Below are positions 7,554 through 16,260 of a stretch of 28,331 nt of DNA, in pieces. A program made the translations under genes and the position numbers. Under the pieces are notes generated by a model that had not been told where the DNA came from, did not search any database, and saw only the letters and a program-made list of their open reading frames with translations. Numbering within the stretch: position 1 is the stretch's first letter; every line of letters starts with the position of its first letter. Source of the DNA: an uncultured Cetobacterium sp. (GTDB taxonomy: Bacteria > Fusobacteriota > Fusobacteriia > Fusobacteriales > Fusobacteriaceae); the NCBI GenBank assembly GCA_900766645.1, contig CAAFWD010000172.1, positions 1-28,331 of the forward strand, given 5' to 3'.

Positions 7554-9770
7554 TTAATTTTCTTCTCTCTCTTCTTTTTCTTCAATTTCTTCAGCTTTTT
7601 TTTCAAGTTTCTCCACTGGAGTAGATATATCAGATTTCAATTCTTCTTTTATTTTCTCTTCTTCCTCTTTTACCTCTTCAATTTTAGGAGAAGCTTCCTC
7701 TTTATTTTTTTCTAATCTTTCAACAGGCTCACCTTTAAGCATTTGGTCTAGCTCTTCTCCTGTTATTGTTTCTAATTCTAAAAGAGCTTGTGTTATTGTT
7801 TCTAGTAAATCTCTATTTTCTATTAGAATTCCTTTTGCTGTAGTATAAGCTGTTTCAACCATTTTTCTTATTTCATCATCAATCTCTTTAGATGTTGATT
7901 CTCCATAAAGTTTTTGTTGGAACATATCTCCTTCACGCGTAGCATCAAGCATTATTGGACCAAACTTTTCACTCATTCCATATTTAGTAACCATTGCATG
8001 TGCAATTGCTGTCGCTCTTTCAATATCATTACTTGCTCCTGTTGTTATATCACCAAAAACAACTTCTTCAGCTGCTCTTCCTCCTAAAAGAGTTACTAGT
8101 TCAGATAAAAACTCTTTTTTAGATTTTAAATATCTATCCTCTGTAGGAAGTGTCATTGTATATCCTAAAGCTGCCATTCCTCTTGGAACTATTGTTACTT
8201 TATGAACTGGTTCTGTATTAGGAGAAAGCCTTTGAGTCATAGCATGTCCAACTTCGTGATACGCAACTATTATTCTTTCTTTTTGTACAGCCATTCTTGA
8301 TTTTCTTTCTGGTCCGATTGTTACTTTTTCTGAAGCTTCTTCTAAATCAGCCATATTTATAGAATCTCTTCCATCTCTAGCCGCTAAGATTGCAGCCTCA
8401 TTTAATAAGTTAGCTATATCTGCTCCAACAAACCCTGGAGTTTTTCTAGCAACAATAGAGAAATCTACATCATCAGCAAACTTTTTATTTCTTGCATGAA
8501 CTTTTAATATCTCTTCTCTTCCTTTAATATCAGGTCTATCAACTACCACCTGTCTGTCAAATCTTCCAGGTCTCATTAATGCTTTATCCAATATTTCTGG
8601 TCTATTTGTTGCTGCTAAAACAATAATCGTTTCTTCGCTTCCAAATCCATCCATTTCAACTAAAAGCTGGTTAAGTGTTTGTTCTCTTTCGTCATTTCCT
8701 CCACCTTGACCGCTTCCTCTTTTTCTTCCAACAGCATCTATCTCATCTATAAAAATGATACAAGGAGAGTTTTTTCTGGCTTTTGAGAATAGATCTCTTA
8801 CTCTTGAAGCTCCAACTCCAACGAACATTTCAACGAATTCTGATCCTGACATACTAAAGAATGGTACTCCTGCTTCTCCTGCAACTGCCTTTGCCAATAA
8901 AGTTTTTCCTGTTCCTGGAGCTCCTAATAAAAGCACACCTTTAGGAATTTTCGCTCCCAAACTTTTATACTTTTCAGGCTCTTTTAAGAAATGAACAACT
9001 TCTTCAAGCTCAACTTTAGCTTCATCTATTCCAGCTACATCTGCAAAAGTAACTTGAGATATATTTTCTCCATTTTCTTTTGCTTTAGATTTTCCCATGT
9101 TAAATATTTGTGGACCTCCGCCACCGCTTCCTTTATTCATTTTATTAAGCATAAATATCCAAATTCCAATCAGTAATAACATTGGGAACCAAGATGCTAA
9201 CATGTTAAGTAAAAACGGTAATTCTTGAGGTGGTTGTGACTCTAAGTTTACATTTTTCTCTTCAATTAAAGAAACTAGTTTTTGATCACTTCCTAATCTA
9301 TCTGTTATCATTCTAGCTTTTACGCCTTCTGTGTCCTCTTTGTTAGTGTATCCAAAAACATACCCTTCTCTTTCATCCACAGTTTGGATTTTTCCATCAG
9401 TTACATCTTTTACAAATTGACTATAACTTATAGTTTTTATATTTGTAACTTGATTAGATGTGAACATTGTTGGTAATGATAATATTATTGTTACTATAAA
9501 TAAAAGCATCACAAACCCTTTTAGATTGAATTTTCCTCCAACTTCTCTTTCTGGATCTTTTTTATTTTTTCCATTTTCAGAGTTTTCTTTGTCCATTCCC
9601 TCTTTAAGTTTTTCTTTTATTTTTCTTTTTCTTTCTTCTAATTGCTCTTTTTCATCTTGTTCTTTGCTTTTGTCATTGTTAGCTTCATCATCTTTAGTTT
9701 CATCTTTTTTTGGCTCTTCTTCAATGAAGTTATATAATGCCATCGCTTCACTATCTACTCTATTCTTCAT
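7554..9770 (-). CDS. ftsH: ATP-dependent zinc metalloprotease FtsH
   Basis: FtsH is a membrane-anchored hexameric AAA+ protease for misfolded membrane proteins and regulatory targets. This copy has 738 residues, longer than the usual 600-650. A highly charged N-terminal extension of about 80 residues precedes the first membrane helix (about 86-103). An extracytoplasmic domain and second helix (about 190-210) follow, then the AAA module (Walker A GAPGTGKT with Lys289; IIFIDEIDAVGRKRG; the second region of homology ending at RPGRFDRQV). The zinc site is HEVGH at 505-509 rather than the common HEAGH. The tail of about 60 residues is rich in Glu and Lys. The ATG at 9770 has AGGAGG 4 bases before it and overlaps the end of tilS by 11 bases. 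Confidence 0.97.
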   Translation of the reverse strand: MKNRVDSEAMALYNFIEEEPKKDETKDDEANNDKSKEQDEKEQLEERKRKIKEKLKEGMDKENSENGKNKKDPEREVGGKFNLKGFVMLLFIVTIILSLPTMFTSNQVTNIKTISYSQFVKDVTDGKIQTVDEREGYVFGYTNKEDTEGVKARMITDRLGSDQKLVSLIEEKNVNLESQPPQELPFLLNMLASWFPMLLLIGIWIFMLNKMNKGSGGGGPQIFNMGKSKAKENGENISQVTFADVAGIDEAKVELEEVVHFLKEPEKYKSLGAKIPKGVLLLGAPGTGKTLLAKAVAGEAGVPFFSMSGSEFVEMFVGVGASRVRDLFSKARKNSPCIIFIDEIDAVGRKRGSGQGGGNDEREQTLNQLLVEMDGFGSEETIIVLAATNRPEILDKALMRPGRFDRQVVVDRPDIKGREEILKVHARNKKFADDVDFSIVARKTPGFVGADIANLLNEAAILAARDGRDSINMADLEEASEKVTIGPERKSRMAVQKERIIVAYHEVGHAMTQRLSPNTEPVHKVTIVPRGMAALGYTMTLPTEDRYLKSKKEFLSELVTLLGGRAAEEVVFGDITTGASNDIERATAIAHAMVTKYGMSEKFGPIMLDATREGDMFQQKLYGESTSKEIDDEIRKMVETAYTTAKGILIENRDLLETITQALLELETITGEELDQMLKGEPVERLEKNKEEASPKIEEVKEEEEKIKEELKSDISTPVEKLEKKAEEIEEKEEREEN

Positions 9771-11106
9771 TTTGCCTCCTTATGATTAGCTTTATACCTT
9801 TTTTATTTTTTTCACCTTTAAAAACTTCACTCTTTTTTATCCCTGAAACCCATAATATCTCATTATTTTTCTCAATTATCGGGATTATATCTCTTTCCTC
9901 TTTAGCTATTTTTTCATTAATGAAAATATCTTTTATCTTCTTGTAACTTTTCATTCCAAGAGGAATCATTTTATCTCCATCTTTTCTTGTTCTAATAATC
10001 AAAGAATCTCCTTGAGCTAAGTTTGTCATAAATTCATTTTGGCCAAAACTATTTTCTGAATACTCAGTTTTTATTCTATAGCCATTAAAAATAATGTCAA
10101 AAGGTACTTCAACTTCAATTATAGTATCTCTTTTTACTTGTTCTTTCTGAAGTTTTTTACGCTCCTCTATCCAAAGATTATCATATTGTTTTTTTAAACT
10201 TAGTTTTTTAGTTAGATGAAGTTCTTTACTTCCTCCTAGCTCTAAAACTTTTATGATATTTTGTATTTTTTCTCTACTGATATCTAAGCTGTAACCTTTT
10301 AAATATTCATTTATTACTTTTCTTTGAATATAGGAATTTTCATTCAATAGGATCTTAATACTTAAAACTTTTTTATCTTCATAATCTATTAAGTATCTAT
10401 TTAAATCAACTTTTAAAAGATTATTTGCTTCTCTTATCTCTTCCATCAAATTATATATTTTTTCTTTAAAATTTGGATTATACCTATTTTCAATATAAGG
10501 AATAAGGTCTAATCTGATACTATTTCTAGTAAATTCATTTTCAAAATTAGTCTTGTCTATTCTATATTGAATATTATTGCTATCTAAATAATCCATAATT
10601 TCACCTTTATAGATTTCATTTATGGGTCTTATTAAATTATTCCTATGATTAATCCCTTCTAACCCCTCTAAAGAGCAACCTCTAATCATTCTAAAAAGAA
10701 AATTTTCAATTTGATCATCTAAATTATGAGCAATGGCAATCTTATTTCCTGAAACTTCTTTTAAAGTTTCTTCGAAAAAGCTGTATCTTATCTCCCGTCC
10801 TGCTTCTTCTAATCCTATACCATGTTTAGCTGCTTCTTTTTCTACCTCAGCTCTTTTAATAAACGTAGGCAATTTCAACTTCTCTCCAAGTAATTTTACA
10901 AAGTTCTCATCCTCATCTGAGTCTTTTCCTCTTAAAAGATGATTAACATGTGCTAAAACTATTTGAAAATCAATATCTTGTTGAGCATGTAACAAAGCTT
11001 CCAAAAGAAAAACAGAGTCTGGTCCTCCTGAAAAACCAAGAACTATTTTATCTCCGTTTTTTATTAATTTTTCACTTTTTATTTTCTTTAAAACTTTCCT
11101 TAACAT
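9760..11106 (-). CDS. tilS: tRNA(Ile)-lysidine synthase
   Basis: TilS adds lysine to C34 of the CAU-anticodon tRNA-Ile so that it reads AUA, a codon abundant in this genome. The 448-residue product has the PP-loop LGFSGGPDS (SGGPDS at 26-31), HVNHLLRGKDSDEDE, GREIRY, AHNLDDQIENFLFRMIRG and NEFTRNSIR, followed by the C-terminal TilS domain. The ATG at 11106 is chosen: AAGGA lies 7-8 bases upstream, and a TTG further out would place that site inside the coding region. The tilS-ftsH order is widespread. A promoter lies just upstream. Confidence 0.95.
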   Translation of the reverse strand: MLRKVLKKIKSEKLIKNGDKIVLGFSGGPDSVFLLEALLHAQQDIDFQIVLAHVNHLLRGKDSDEDENFVKLLGEKLKLPTFIKRAEVEKEAAKHGIGLEEAGREIRYSFFEETLKEVSGNKIAIAHNLDDQIENFLFRMIRGCSLEGLEGINHRNNLIRPINEIYKGEIMDYLDSNNIQYRIDKTNFENEFTRNSIRLDLIPYIENRYNPNFKEKIYNLMEEIREANNLLKVDLNRYLIDYEDKKVLSIKILLNENSYIQRKVINEYLKGYSLDISREKIQNIIKVLELGGSKELHLTKKLSLKKQYDNLWIEERKKLQKEQVKRDTIIEVEVPFDIIFNGYRIKTEYSENSFGQNEFMTNLAQGDSLIIRTRKDGDKMIPLGMKSYKKIKDIFINEKIAKEERDIIPIIEKNNEILWVSGIKKSEVFKGEKNKKGIKLIIRRQNEE

Positions 11107-11137
11107 AATATTTTCCTTCAAATAGTATTTTTTTAAA

Positions 11138-11165
11138 ATTATACCATATAGAGATTCTTTTTCAA
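11138..11165 (-). promoter_or_regulatory. tilS-ftsH promoter
   Basis: TTGAAA (11165-11160), a 16-base spacer and TATAAT (11143-11138) on the minus strand. TGG precedes the -10, making an extended -10. Confidence 0.7.
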
Positions 11166-11187
11166 ACTCTTTTCCCTTTTATTTTTC

Positions 11188-12843
11188 TTAAATTATCTCT
11201 ATTTTAGTTTTTTTTCTGCTATAGTCTAAAAATAAATTTACTGGTATTTTCTCTCCTGTTATAACATTAAATTCAAATCTTTCAAATTCTGTTTTTTTGA
11301 ATCCCTCTCTTGATGATTTGAACTCTTTTGAAATAACAATTTCATTATACAAGTCTTTATCTTTTTTTGACTTAAACCATTCTGGATAACTTCCAGGTTT
11401 CCCTAACAGTAAATAATCTAATTTTAAGTACTCAATGAAACTATCTTTTCCTTCAAAATTCTTCTCTTCATAAAATTCAACTAAATTATTAAAAATAGCT
11501 ACCATTTTATGTCCTATATTTAAATACCCTTTTTTATTATAAAACTCTGATATATCTTCATAAAAATCAAATGGATTAGTATAAATATTTTCCATTATAA
11601 ACTTAAGAGTATATCTAAATTTTTCTGAGTTGTAATAAAAATCTAACATTTTTTCTATATTTTTTAATTTAACTAGCTCACCATAGCTTATAAATTTATT
11701 AGATAAAACTTCATATGGAGTGAACTCCATATATTTATAGTCATACTCTTCTATCTCTTTTGAAATTTTAGTTCCACTTAGTATCTTTAAAAATCCTAGC
11801 TGAATCATTTCAGCTCCCAATCCATGAACATAGTTTAAAGATTTCTTAAAATCTTCGTATGTATCGTGAGGTAATCCTGCTATTAGGTCCACATGTAAAT
11901 GAATATTCTTAGAAATAGATTTTATGTTATACTCTAATCTTTCTAAAAGATTTCTTCTATTTATGCTGTTCATTGTTTCTTTATTTATACTTTGAACTCC
12001 TATTTCAAACTGGAAATAGCCTTCTGGAACTTTCTTTAAAAATTCTACAACTTCATCATCAAATATATTTGCATTTATTTCAAAGTGGAAAGTTATTCCC
12101 TCTTTATAATTTTCCAAAAGATGTTCCCAAATTCCTAAATATCTGTCTTTTCTCAAGTTAAAAGTTCTATCTACAAACTTTACCAACTCAACCCCTGAAC
12201 TTATAAATTTATTTAAATCCTCTTTAACTCTTTCTAAAGACCAATATCTTACACCTTTATCTATTGATGACAAACAATACGAACAGCTAAAAGGACATCC
12301 TCTTGTTGATTCATAATATAGTATTTTTATATTTTCCTTTAACTCTTCCTCTGTGTATGGAAAAGGAATCTCATCTAAATTTTCTATTGGAAACTCATCA
12401 CCAATATATTTATATTCATCATTTTCTAGATAGGCTACTCCTCTTATATTTTTTCTATCTTTTGTCAGATAGTTTAATATAACTCTTTCCCCTTCGCCTA
12501 CTAAAATATAATCTATTGCTCTATTTTTTCTTAAAGACTCTTCAGAGTTATAACTTACCTCTGGCCCTCCCAATGTTATTATTACATTAGGCATTATCTT
12601 TTTTAACTCTTTAACTATTGAGAATACATATTCTTTATTCCAAATATACGTTGAAAATATTATTTCATCTGCTTCAGTATTAAACAAGTCACTAATTATA
12701 GTATGCATCTGATTGTTTATATTACTTTCGTATATCTCTATTTTTTTATCACTATATTTTTCTACATACTTTTGTAAATATCTAATTGCTAGATTTGTAT
12801 GTATATATTGGCTATTTATTCCAACTAAAACTATCTTTTCCAC
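11188..12843 (-). CDS. B12-binding-like radical SAM protein with C-terminal DUF4080
   Basis: A 551-residue radical SAM enzyme of unknown reaction. Residues 1-140 resemble a cobalamin-binding Rossmann domain (GINSQYIHTNLAIRYL, then TLGGPEVS and VGEGE) although the DxHxxG cobalamin motif is not evident. The radical SAM core carries STRGCPFSCSYC with Cys183, Cys187 and Cys190 for the 4Fe-4S cluster. It continues through FHFEINANIF, FEIGVQSIN and HVDLIAGLPHDTYEDF. The C-terminal ~180 residues match the DUF4080 domain in position and style. The start is GTG at 12843 with AGGAG 8 bases before it, 12 bases after the mltG stop, so the two are probably co-transcribed. Confidence 0.85.
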   Translation of the reverse strand: MEKIVLVGINSQYIHTNLAIRYLQKYVEKYSDKKIEIYESNINNQMHTIISDLFNTEADEIIFSTYIWNKEYVFSIVKELKKIMPNVIITLGGPEVSYNSEESLRKNRAIDYILVGEGERVILNYLTKDRKNIRGVAYLENDEYKYIGDEFPIENLDEIPFPYTEEELKENIKILYYESTRGCPFSCSYCLSSIDKGVRYWSLERVKEDLNKFISSGVELVKFVDRTFNLRKDRYLGIWEHLLENYKEGITFHFEINANIFDDEVVEFLKKVPEGYFQFEIGVQSINKETMNSINRRNLLERLEYNIKSISKNIHLHVDLIAGLPHDTYEDFKKSLNYVHGLGAEMIQLGFLKILSGTKISKEIEEYDYKYMEFTPYEVLSNKFISYGELVKLKNIEKMLDFYYNSEKFRYTLKFIMENIYTNPFDFYEDISEFYNKKGYLNIGHKMVAIFNNLVEFYEEKNFEGKDSFIEYLKLDYLLLGKPGSYPEWFKSKKDKDLYNEIVISKEFKSSREGFKKTEFERFEFNVITGEKIPVNLFLDYSRKKTKIEII

Positions 12844-12855
12844 AATGCTTTCTCC

Positions 12856-13806
12856 TTACTTTTTTCTTTGGACCTCTAAGTGCTCTTTATACGTTCTTGT
12901 AAATGTATGTTTACCTCCACCTGTTGCCACAAAAAATAAATAATCTGTATTTGCTGGATTCATAGCTGCATATACCGACTCCTCATCTGGATTTGATATG
13001 GGAGCAGGAGGTAATCCCTTATATTTATAAGTATTATATGGTGAATCTATTTCAAGATCTTTATAATACATTCTTCTTTTGGTATAATCGTAAGCAAAGT
13101 TTACCGTAGCATCAGATGCTAACTTCATTCCCTTTTTTAATCTATTATAAAAAACTGAAGCCATTATTGGCTTTTCAGAACCTATTTGAGCTTCTCTATC
13201 TATTATAGAGGCCATTATTAACTGTTTATAAAATTCATTTTTATTGGTATATTTTTCTGGTGGGAATTTTTTTAAAAACTCTTCTAACATTCTTTCAACT
13301 AACTCTTTTTCTGTAACTACTCCTGAAAAATAATATGTTTCTGGATATAAATATCCTTCAAAATTTCCATTAGGTGTTGGATAAGGAAAATCTTTTATCT
13401 CTTTTAAAGCATTTTCAATTCCTTGTGTTGAACCGTAACCATTTTTTTCAAGAAGTCTTCCAATCTCTTTTATAGAATACCCCTCTGGAATTGTCAAAAC
13501 TAAATATTTTTCCCTTCCTTCTTCCATAATTTCAATAATCTCTTTATAAGAATATTCACCATTTAATTCATAGTACCCAGCTTTTATATTCTTTCCAGAT
13601 TCTTTTTCTAACTTTAAAAAAAGTTTAAAAAATATTGAATCTTCCAAACCTAACTCTTTGAAAACTCTATTTAAACTTTTTCCTTTTTTTAGATCCACAA
13701 CTACCTCATAAGATCTCTTTTTATTTTTTTCATAATCATAAACTTTAAATAATGATGCAAACCCTAAAATTAAAATAAATATTAATAATAAGACCTTTTT
13801 TCTCAT
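12856..13806 (-). CDS. mltG: Endolytic murein transglycosylase MltG (YceG-like)
   Basis: MltG cleaves nascent peptidoglycan strands at the outer face of the inner membrane and is thought to end glycan chain growth. The 316-residue product has one N-terminal membrane anchor (about 4-22), a LysM-like region and the catalytic domain: GNFEGYLYPETYYF, MASIIDREAQ, KPIMASVFYNRL, MKLASDATVNFAY, YNTYKYKGLPPAPISNPDEES and FFVATGGGKHTFTRTYKEH. In the ASIxExE segment the first acidic residue is Asp203 while Glu205 is kept. Two ATGs occur in tandem (13809 and 13806); the second is better spaced from AGGAG. There is little room for a promoter after the helicase terminator. Confidence 0.93.
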   Translation of the reverse strand: MRKKVLLLIFILILGFASLFKVYDYEKNKKRSYEVVVDLKKGKSLNRVFKELGLEDSIFFKLFLKLEKESGKNIKAGYYELNGEYSYKEIIEIMEEGREKYLVLTIPEGYSIKEIGRLLEKNGYGSTQGIENALKEIKDFPYPTPNGNFEGYLYPETYYFSGVVTEKELVERMLEEFLKKFPPEKYTNKNEFYKQLIMASIIDREAQIGSEKPIMASVFYNRLKKGMKLASDATVNFAYDYTKRRMYYKDLEIDSPYNTYKYKGLPPAPISNPDEESVYAAMNPANTDYLFFVATGGGKHTFTRTYKEHLEVQRKK

Positions 13807-13827
13807 CATCGCTCCTTTTCTATGCTG

Positions 13828-13861
13828 AAAAAAGCTGTCCTCGGTTTCCCTCGTAACAGCT
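13828..13861 (-). terminator. Terminator after the DEAD-box helicase gene
   Basis: AGCTGT (13833-13838) and ACAGCT (13856-13861) form a stem over a long loop. The minus-strand reading ends in a T-run (complement of 13828-13833). The ribosome binding site of mltG begins only about 12 bases further. Confidence 0.65.
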
Positions 13862-13872
13862 CTTTTTAATTA

Positions 13873-15459
13873 TTATTTTCTTGATGCTTTTGCTTTTTCT
13901 ACTAAAGGCTTTTTACCTTTTCTATCTTTTTTGAAGATATCTACAATTATTTCAGCTTCTACAAATGGAACTGATACGAATGAGAAGTTCTCATATACTT
14001 CTACTCCCTTTAATTTAGCTGCATTTACTTTAGTTTTCTTACAGATTAAATCAACTAATTTCTTAGCTGTCATTTTATCTTTCTTTCCTAAAGCGATAAA
14101 TAATCTAGTTTTTCCTGTCTTTTCAATTGAAACACTTTCAATTTCTGAGTAGTTAGACTCTTCTAACTCTTCCTCGTAACAGTTCTTTAAAATAGCTGCT
14201 ATAATTTCGATTGGAGTAGCTTCTTGGTTCATTAACTCTCTAGCCATATCATAATATGATTCTCCATCTCCGTTTGAAATTATTGAAGCTACGTTGTCTA
14301 CTAATCTAGTTTTCTTTGCTAAGATTACGTCCTTTACTCCAGGTACTTTCTCTTTTTTGATCTCTGTCTTAGTAATTCTTTGAATTTGATTTAACTTTCT
14401 GTACTCAGATGGAGTTATGAAAGTTATTGCAGTTCCCTCTTTTCCTGCTCTTCCTGTTCTTCCAATTCTGTGAACATAGCTTTCTGCTTCTTGAGGTATT
14501 GCATAGTTAATAACGTGTGTTAAATCGTTTACGTCGATTCCTCTTGCTGCAACGTCTGTAGCTATTAAGATATTTAAGCTTTTATTCTTAAATCTTCTTA
14601 ATGTTACCTCTCTGTGATTTTGGCTGATATCTCCGTGTAATCCTTCAACATCATATCCTCTATCTTGTAACTTTCCTACTAATTCGTTTACATCATTTTT
14701 AGTTCTACAGAATACAATTCCATAGAAATCTGCTTCAATATCAACGATTCTACAAAGAGCTTCAAATTTATCTCTCTCTTTTACTTCAAAGTAAATTTGC
14801 TCTGTTAAGTTTGTTGTTAATTCTTTCTTTTTAACAGCTAAAATCTCATGCTCTTTCATATGAGATTTAGCTATCTTCATGATTTCAGCTGGCATTGTTG
14901 CTGAGAAGAATAACATTCTTTTGTCTTCGTTTGTTGACTCTAAAATCTGCTCGATATCTTCAACGAATCCCATGTTTAACATTTCGTCTGCTTCATCTAA
15001 TATGAAGTAGTCAATGTGATTTAATTTTAGAACCTGTCTATTGATTAAATCGATAACTCTTCCTGGAGTTCCTACAACAATATCAACACCTCTGTTTAAG
15101 TGTCTCTTTTGTTGCTCTAATGATTGTCCACCATACACAGGAATTATTTTTAATCTTCTTCCTGCTGCTAGCGAGTTCATCTCTTCCGCTACTTGAACTG
15201 CTAATTCTCTAGTTGGAGCTAAGATTATAGCTTGTACATTTCCAGTACTTTTCTCTATTTTTTCTAAAATTGGTAAAGAGAACGCCGCTGTTTTTCCCGT
15301 TCCTGTTTGTGCTTGACCAATTATATCTTTATCTCCATTTAATAATGCTGGTATTGTTAACGCTTGTATTGGACTTGGATGTTCAAATCCCTTTTTTTCT
15401 AGAGGTTTTAAAGTTTTTTCTGTTAACCCTAAGTCTCTAAATGATAATAAATTTTCCAT
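13873..15459 (-). CDS. DEAD-box ATP-dependent RNA helicase with DbpA-type RNA-binding domain
   Basis: A 528-residue helicase of the DeaD/CshA/DbpA group, acting in ribosome assembly and RNA turnover. All motifs are present: Q motif (FEHPSPIQ), AQTGTGKT (50-57), APTRELA, TPGR, LDEADEML, FFSATM, then FCRTK, ATDVAARGID and HRIGRTGR. The last ~85 residues, from about 440, fit the DbpA-type RNA-recognition domain (TRLFIALGKKDKMTAKKLVDLI) and end in a basic tail. The start is the ATG at 15459 with AAGGA 8-9 bases before it. A longer in-frame start at 15492 lies upstream of the likely transcription start. DeaD is the likeliest symbol but is not certain. Confidence 0.93.
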   Translation of the reverse strand: MENLLSFRDLGLTEKTLKPLEKKGFEHPSPIQALTIPALLNGDKDIIGQAQTGTGKTAAFSLPILEKIEKSTGNVQAIILAPTRELAVQVAEEMNSLAAGRRLKIIPVYGGQSLEQQKRHLNRGVDIVVGTPGRVIDLINRQVLKLNHIDYFILDEADEMLNMGFVEDIEQILESTNEDKRMLFFSATMPAEIMKIAKSHMKEHEILAVKKKELTTNLTEQIYFEVKERDKFEALCRIVDIEADFYGIVFCRTKNDVNELVGKLQDRGYDVEGLHGDISQNHREVTLRRFKNKSLNILIATDVAARGIDVNDLTHVINYAIPQEAESYVHRIGRTGRAGKEGTAITFITPSEYRKLNQIQRITKTEIKKEKVPGVKDVILAKKTRLVDNVASIISNGDGESYYDMARELMNQEATPIEIIAAILKNCYEEELEESNYSEIESVSIEKTGKTRLFIALGKKDKMTAKKLVDLICKKTKVNAAKLKGVEVYENFSFVSVPFVEAEIIVDIFKKDRKGKKPLVEKAKASRK

Positions 15460-15495
15460 AATCACTTCCTTAATCTTTTTATATTCATTCATTAA

Positions 15496-15524
15496 ATTAT
15501 AACATAGTTTTAGCAGAATGTGTA
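15496..15524 (-). promoter_or_regulatory. Promoter of the DEAD-box helicase gene
   Basis: On the minus strand TATAAT (15501-15496) is preceded by TGT, forming an extended -10. A weak -35, TACACA (15524-15519), lies 17 bases upstream. Confidence 0.65.
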
Positions 15525-15635
15525 CTTTTTTTAAATTTTTTATTTCTGATATCGTATAAAAATAAATTATTGTTCTTATTCTGTCTATATCTTTCTTTTT
15601 TATTCTTCATGGTATTGATTTTTTCAAAAAAATAT

Positions 15636-15652
15636 AGTAATAGAGTATTACT
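15636..15652. repeat. 17-bp palindrome before the 128-residue gene
   Basis: AGTAATA-GAG-TATTACT is a perfect 7-3-7 inverted repeat ending 7 bases before the AGGAGG of the next gene. It could be an operator or a leader hairpin. A weak TTGATT (15615-15620) lies upstream without a convincing -10. Confidence 0.4.
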
Positions 15653-15672
15653 GATTTCTTAGGAGGTGCTTT

Positions 15673-16059
15673 ATGGCAGAAAAAATTACTTATAAAAGAT
15701 TGGTTATATATATTAATGATTCTCAAAAAAACAATCTACAAAATTTTTTACACTCAATTAAATTTCATCAATATACTGTTCAAACTAAATTAGAAGGAAG
15801 CTGGGAAATTGGTGTCCGTCACTTAAACAACCATGTTTGGCCTGGATCTGAAGCTGTTTTTCATCTGCTTTTAAAAGAAAAACATCTAGATTATATGGTT
15901 AAAAATTTAAAAAAGTTTAGAATGAATCTTCCTGAAAATGTTGTTATGGCAATTCTAGTTTGCCCTTTAGATGATTTCTATCATAATTTATACACAGCTG
16001 ATATTAAATTTAATGAAGATGAGTTAAAACAAGCTTCTGAAAATATTGATTGGCTATAA
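15673..16059 (+). CDS. Conserved-looking 128-residue protein of unknown function
   Basis: I do not recognise this protein with certainty. It is soluble, without signal peptide or membrane helix. The body alternates predicted strands and helices: KRLVIYINDS, then HVWPGSEAVFHLLL, MVKNLKKFRMNLP and VVMAILVCPLDDFY. That pattern suggests a ferredoxin-like (PII-like) α/β fold, such as in PG0541-type transporter-associated proteins; this is a guess from pattern only. An acidic tail follows (NEDELKQASENIDWL). The ATG at 15673 has AGGAGG 6 bases before it. A 17-bp palindrome lies just upstream and a strong terminator just downstream, so it is a single-gene unit with its own control. Confidence 0.8.
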   Translation: MAEKITYKRLVIYINDSQKNNLQNFLHSIKFHQYTVQTKLEGSWEIGVRHLNNHVWPGSEAVFHLLLKEKHLDYMVKNLKKFRMNLPENVVMAILVCPLDDFYHNLYTADIKFNEDELKQASENIDWL

Positions 16060-16087
16060 AAAAACCAGAGCAAATGCTCTGGTTTTT
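16060..16087. terminator. Bidirectional terminator
   Basis: AAAAACCAGAGC (16060-16071) pairs with GCTCTGGTTTTT (16076-16087) over an AAAT loop, flanked by A-runs and T-runs. It serves the 128-residue gene on plus and the feo operon on minus. Confidence 0.92.
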
Positions 16088-16236
16088 TAATGCTTACATT
16101 TATCCTTGAAGCTACAGCTTCCCTCTTTCCCTTTAGAACAAGAACATCCACCCTCTCCTTTTATCATCTTATAAAGACTTTTAAGAGCGAAAAATCCTAT
16201 TACTACTACTATACCTATCAATATAGCTGTTTTCAT
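16087..16236 (-). CDS. FeoB-associated Cys-rich small membrane protein
   Basis: A 49-residue protein. One N-terminal membrane helix (about 3-18, AILIGIVVVIGFFALK) is followed by a short basic linker and a Cys-rich cytoplasmic tail (GGCSCSKGKEGSC, then DKCK). This is the pattern of the FeoB-associated Cys-rich membrane proteins found beside feoB in many anaerobes, which are thought to help ferrous iron transport in place of FeoC. The ATG at 16236 has GGAGG 7 bases before it and lies 24 bases after the feoB stop. Its stop codon overlaps the shared terminator. Confidence 0.85.
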   Translation of the reverse strand: MKTAILIGIVVVIGFFALKSLYKMIKGEGGCSCSKGKEGSCSFKDKCKH

Positions 16237-16260
16237 CTCATTTCCTCCTTTAATCACGAA

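Noticed and set aside
9460..9789. Ser/Phe-rich plus-strand frame over the ftsH N-terminus
   Set aside because: It is antisense to the charged Glu/Lys-rich extension; its low-complexity composition is explained by that.
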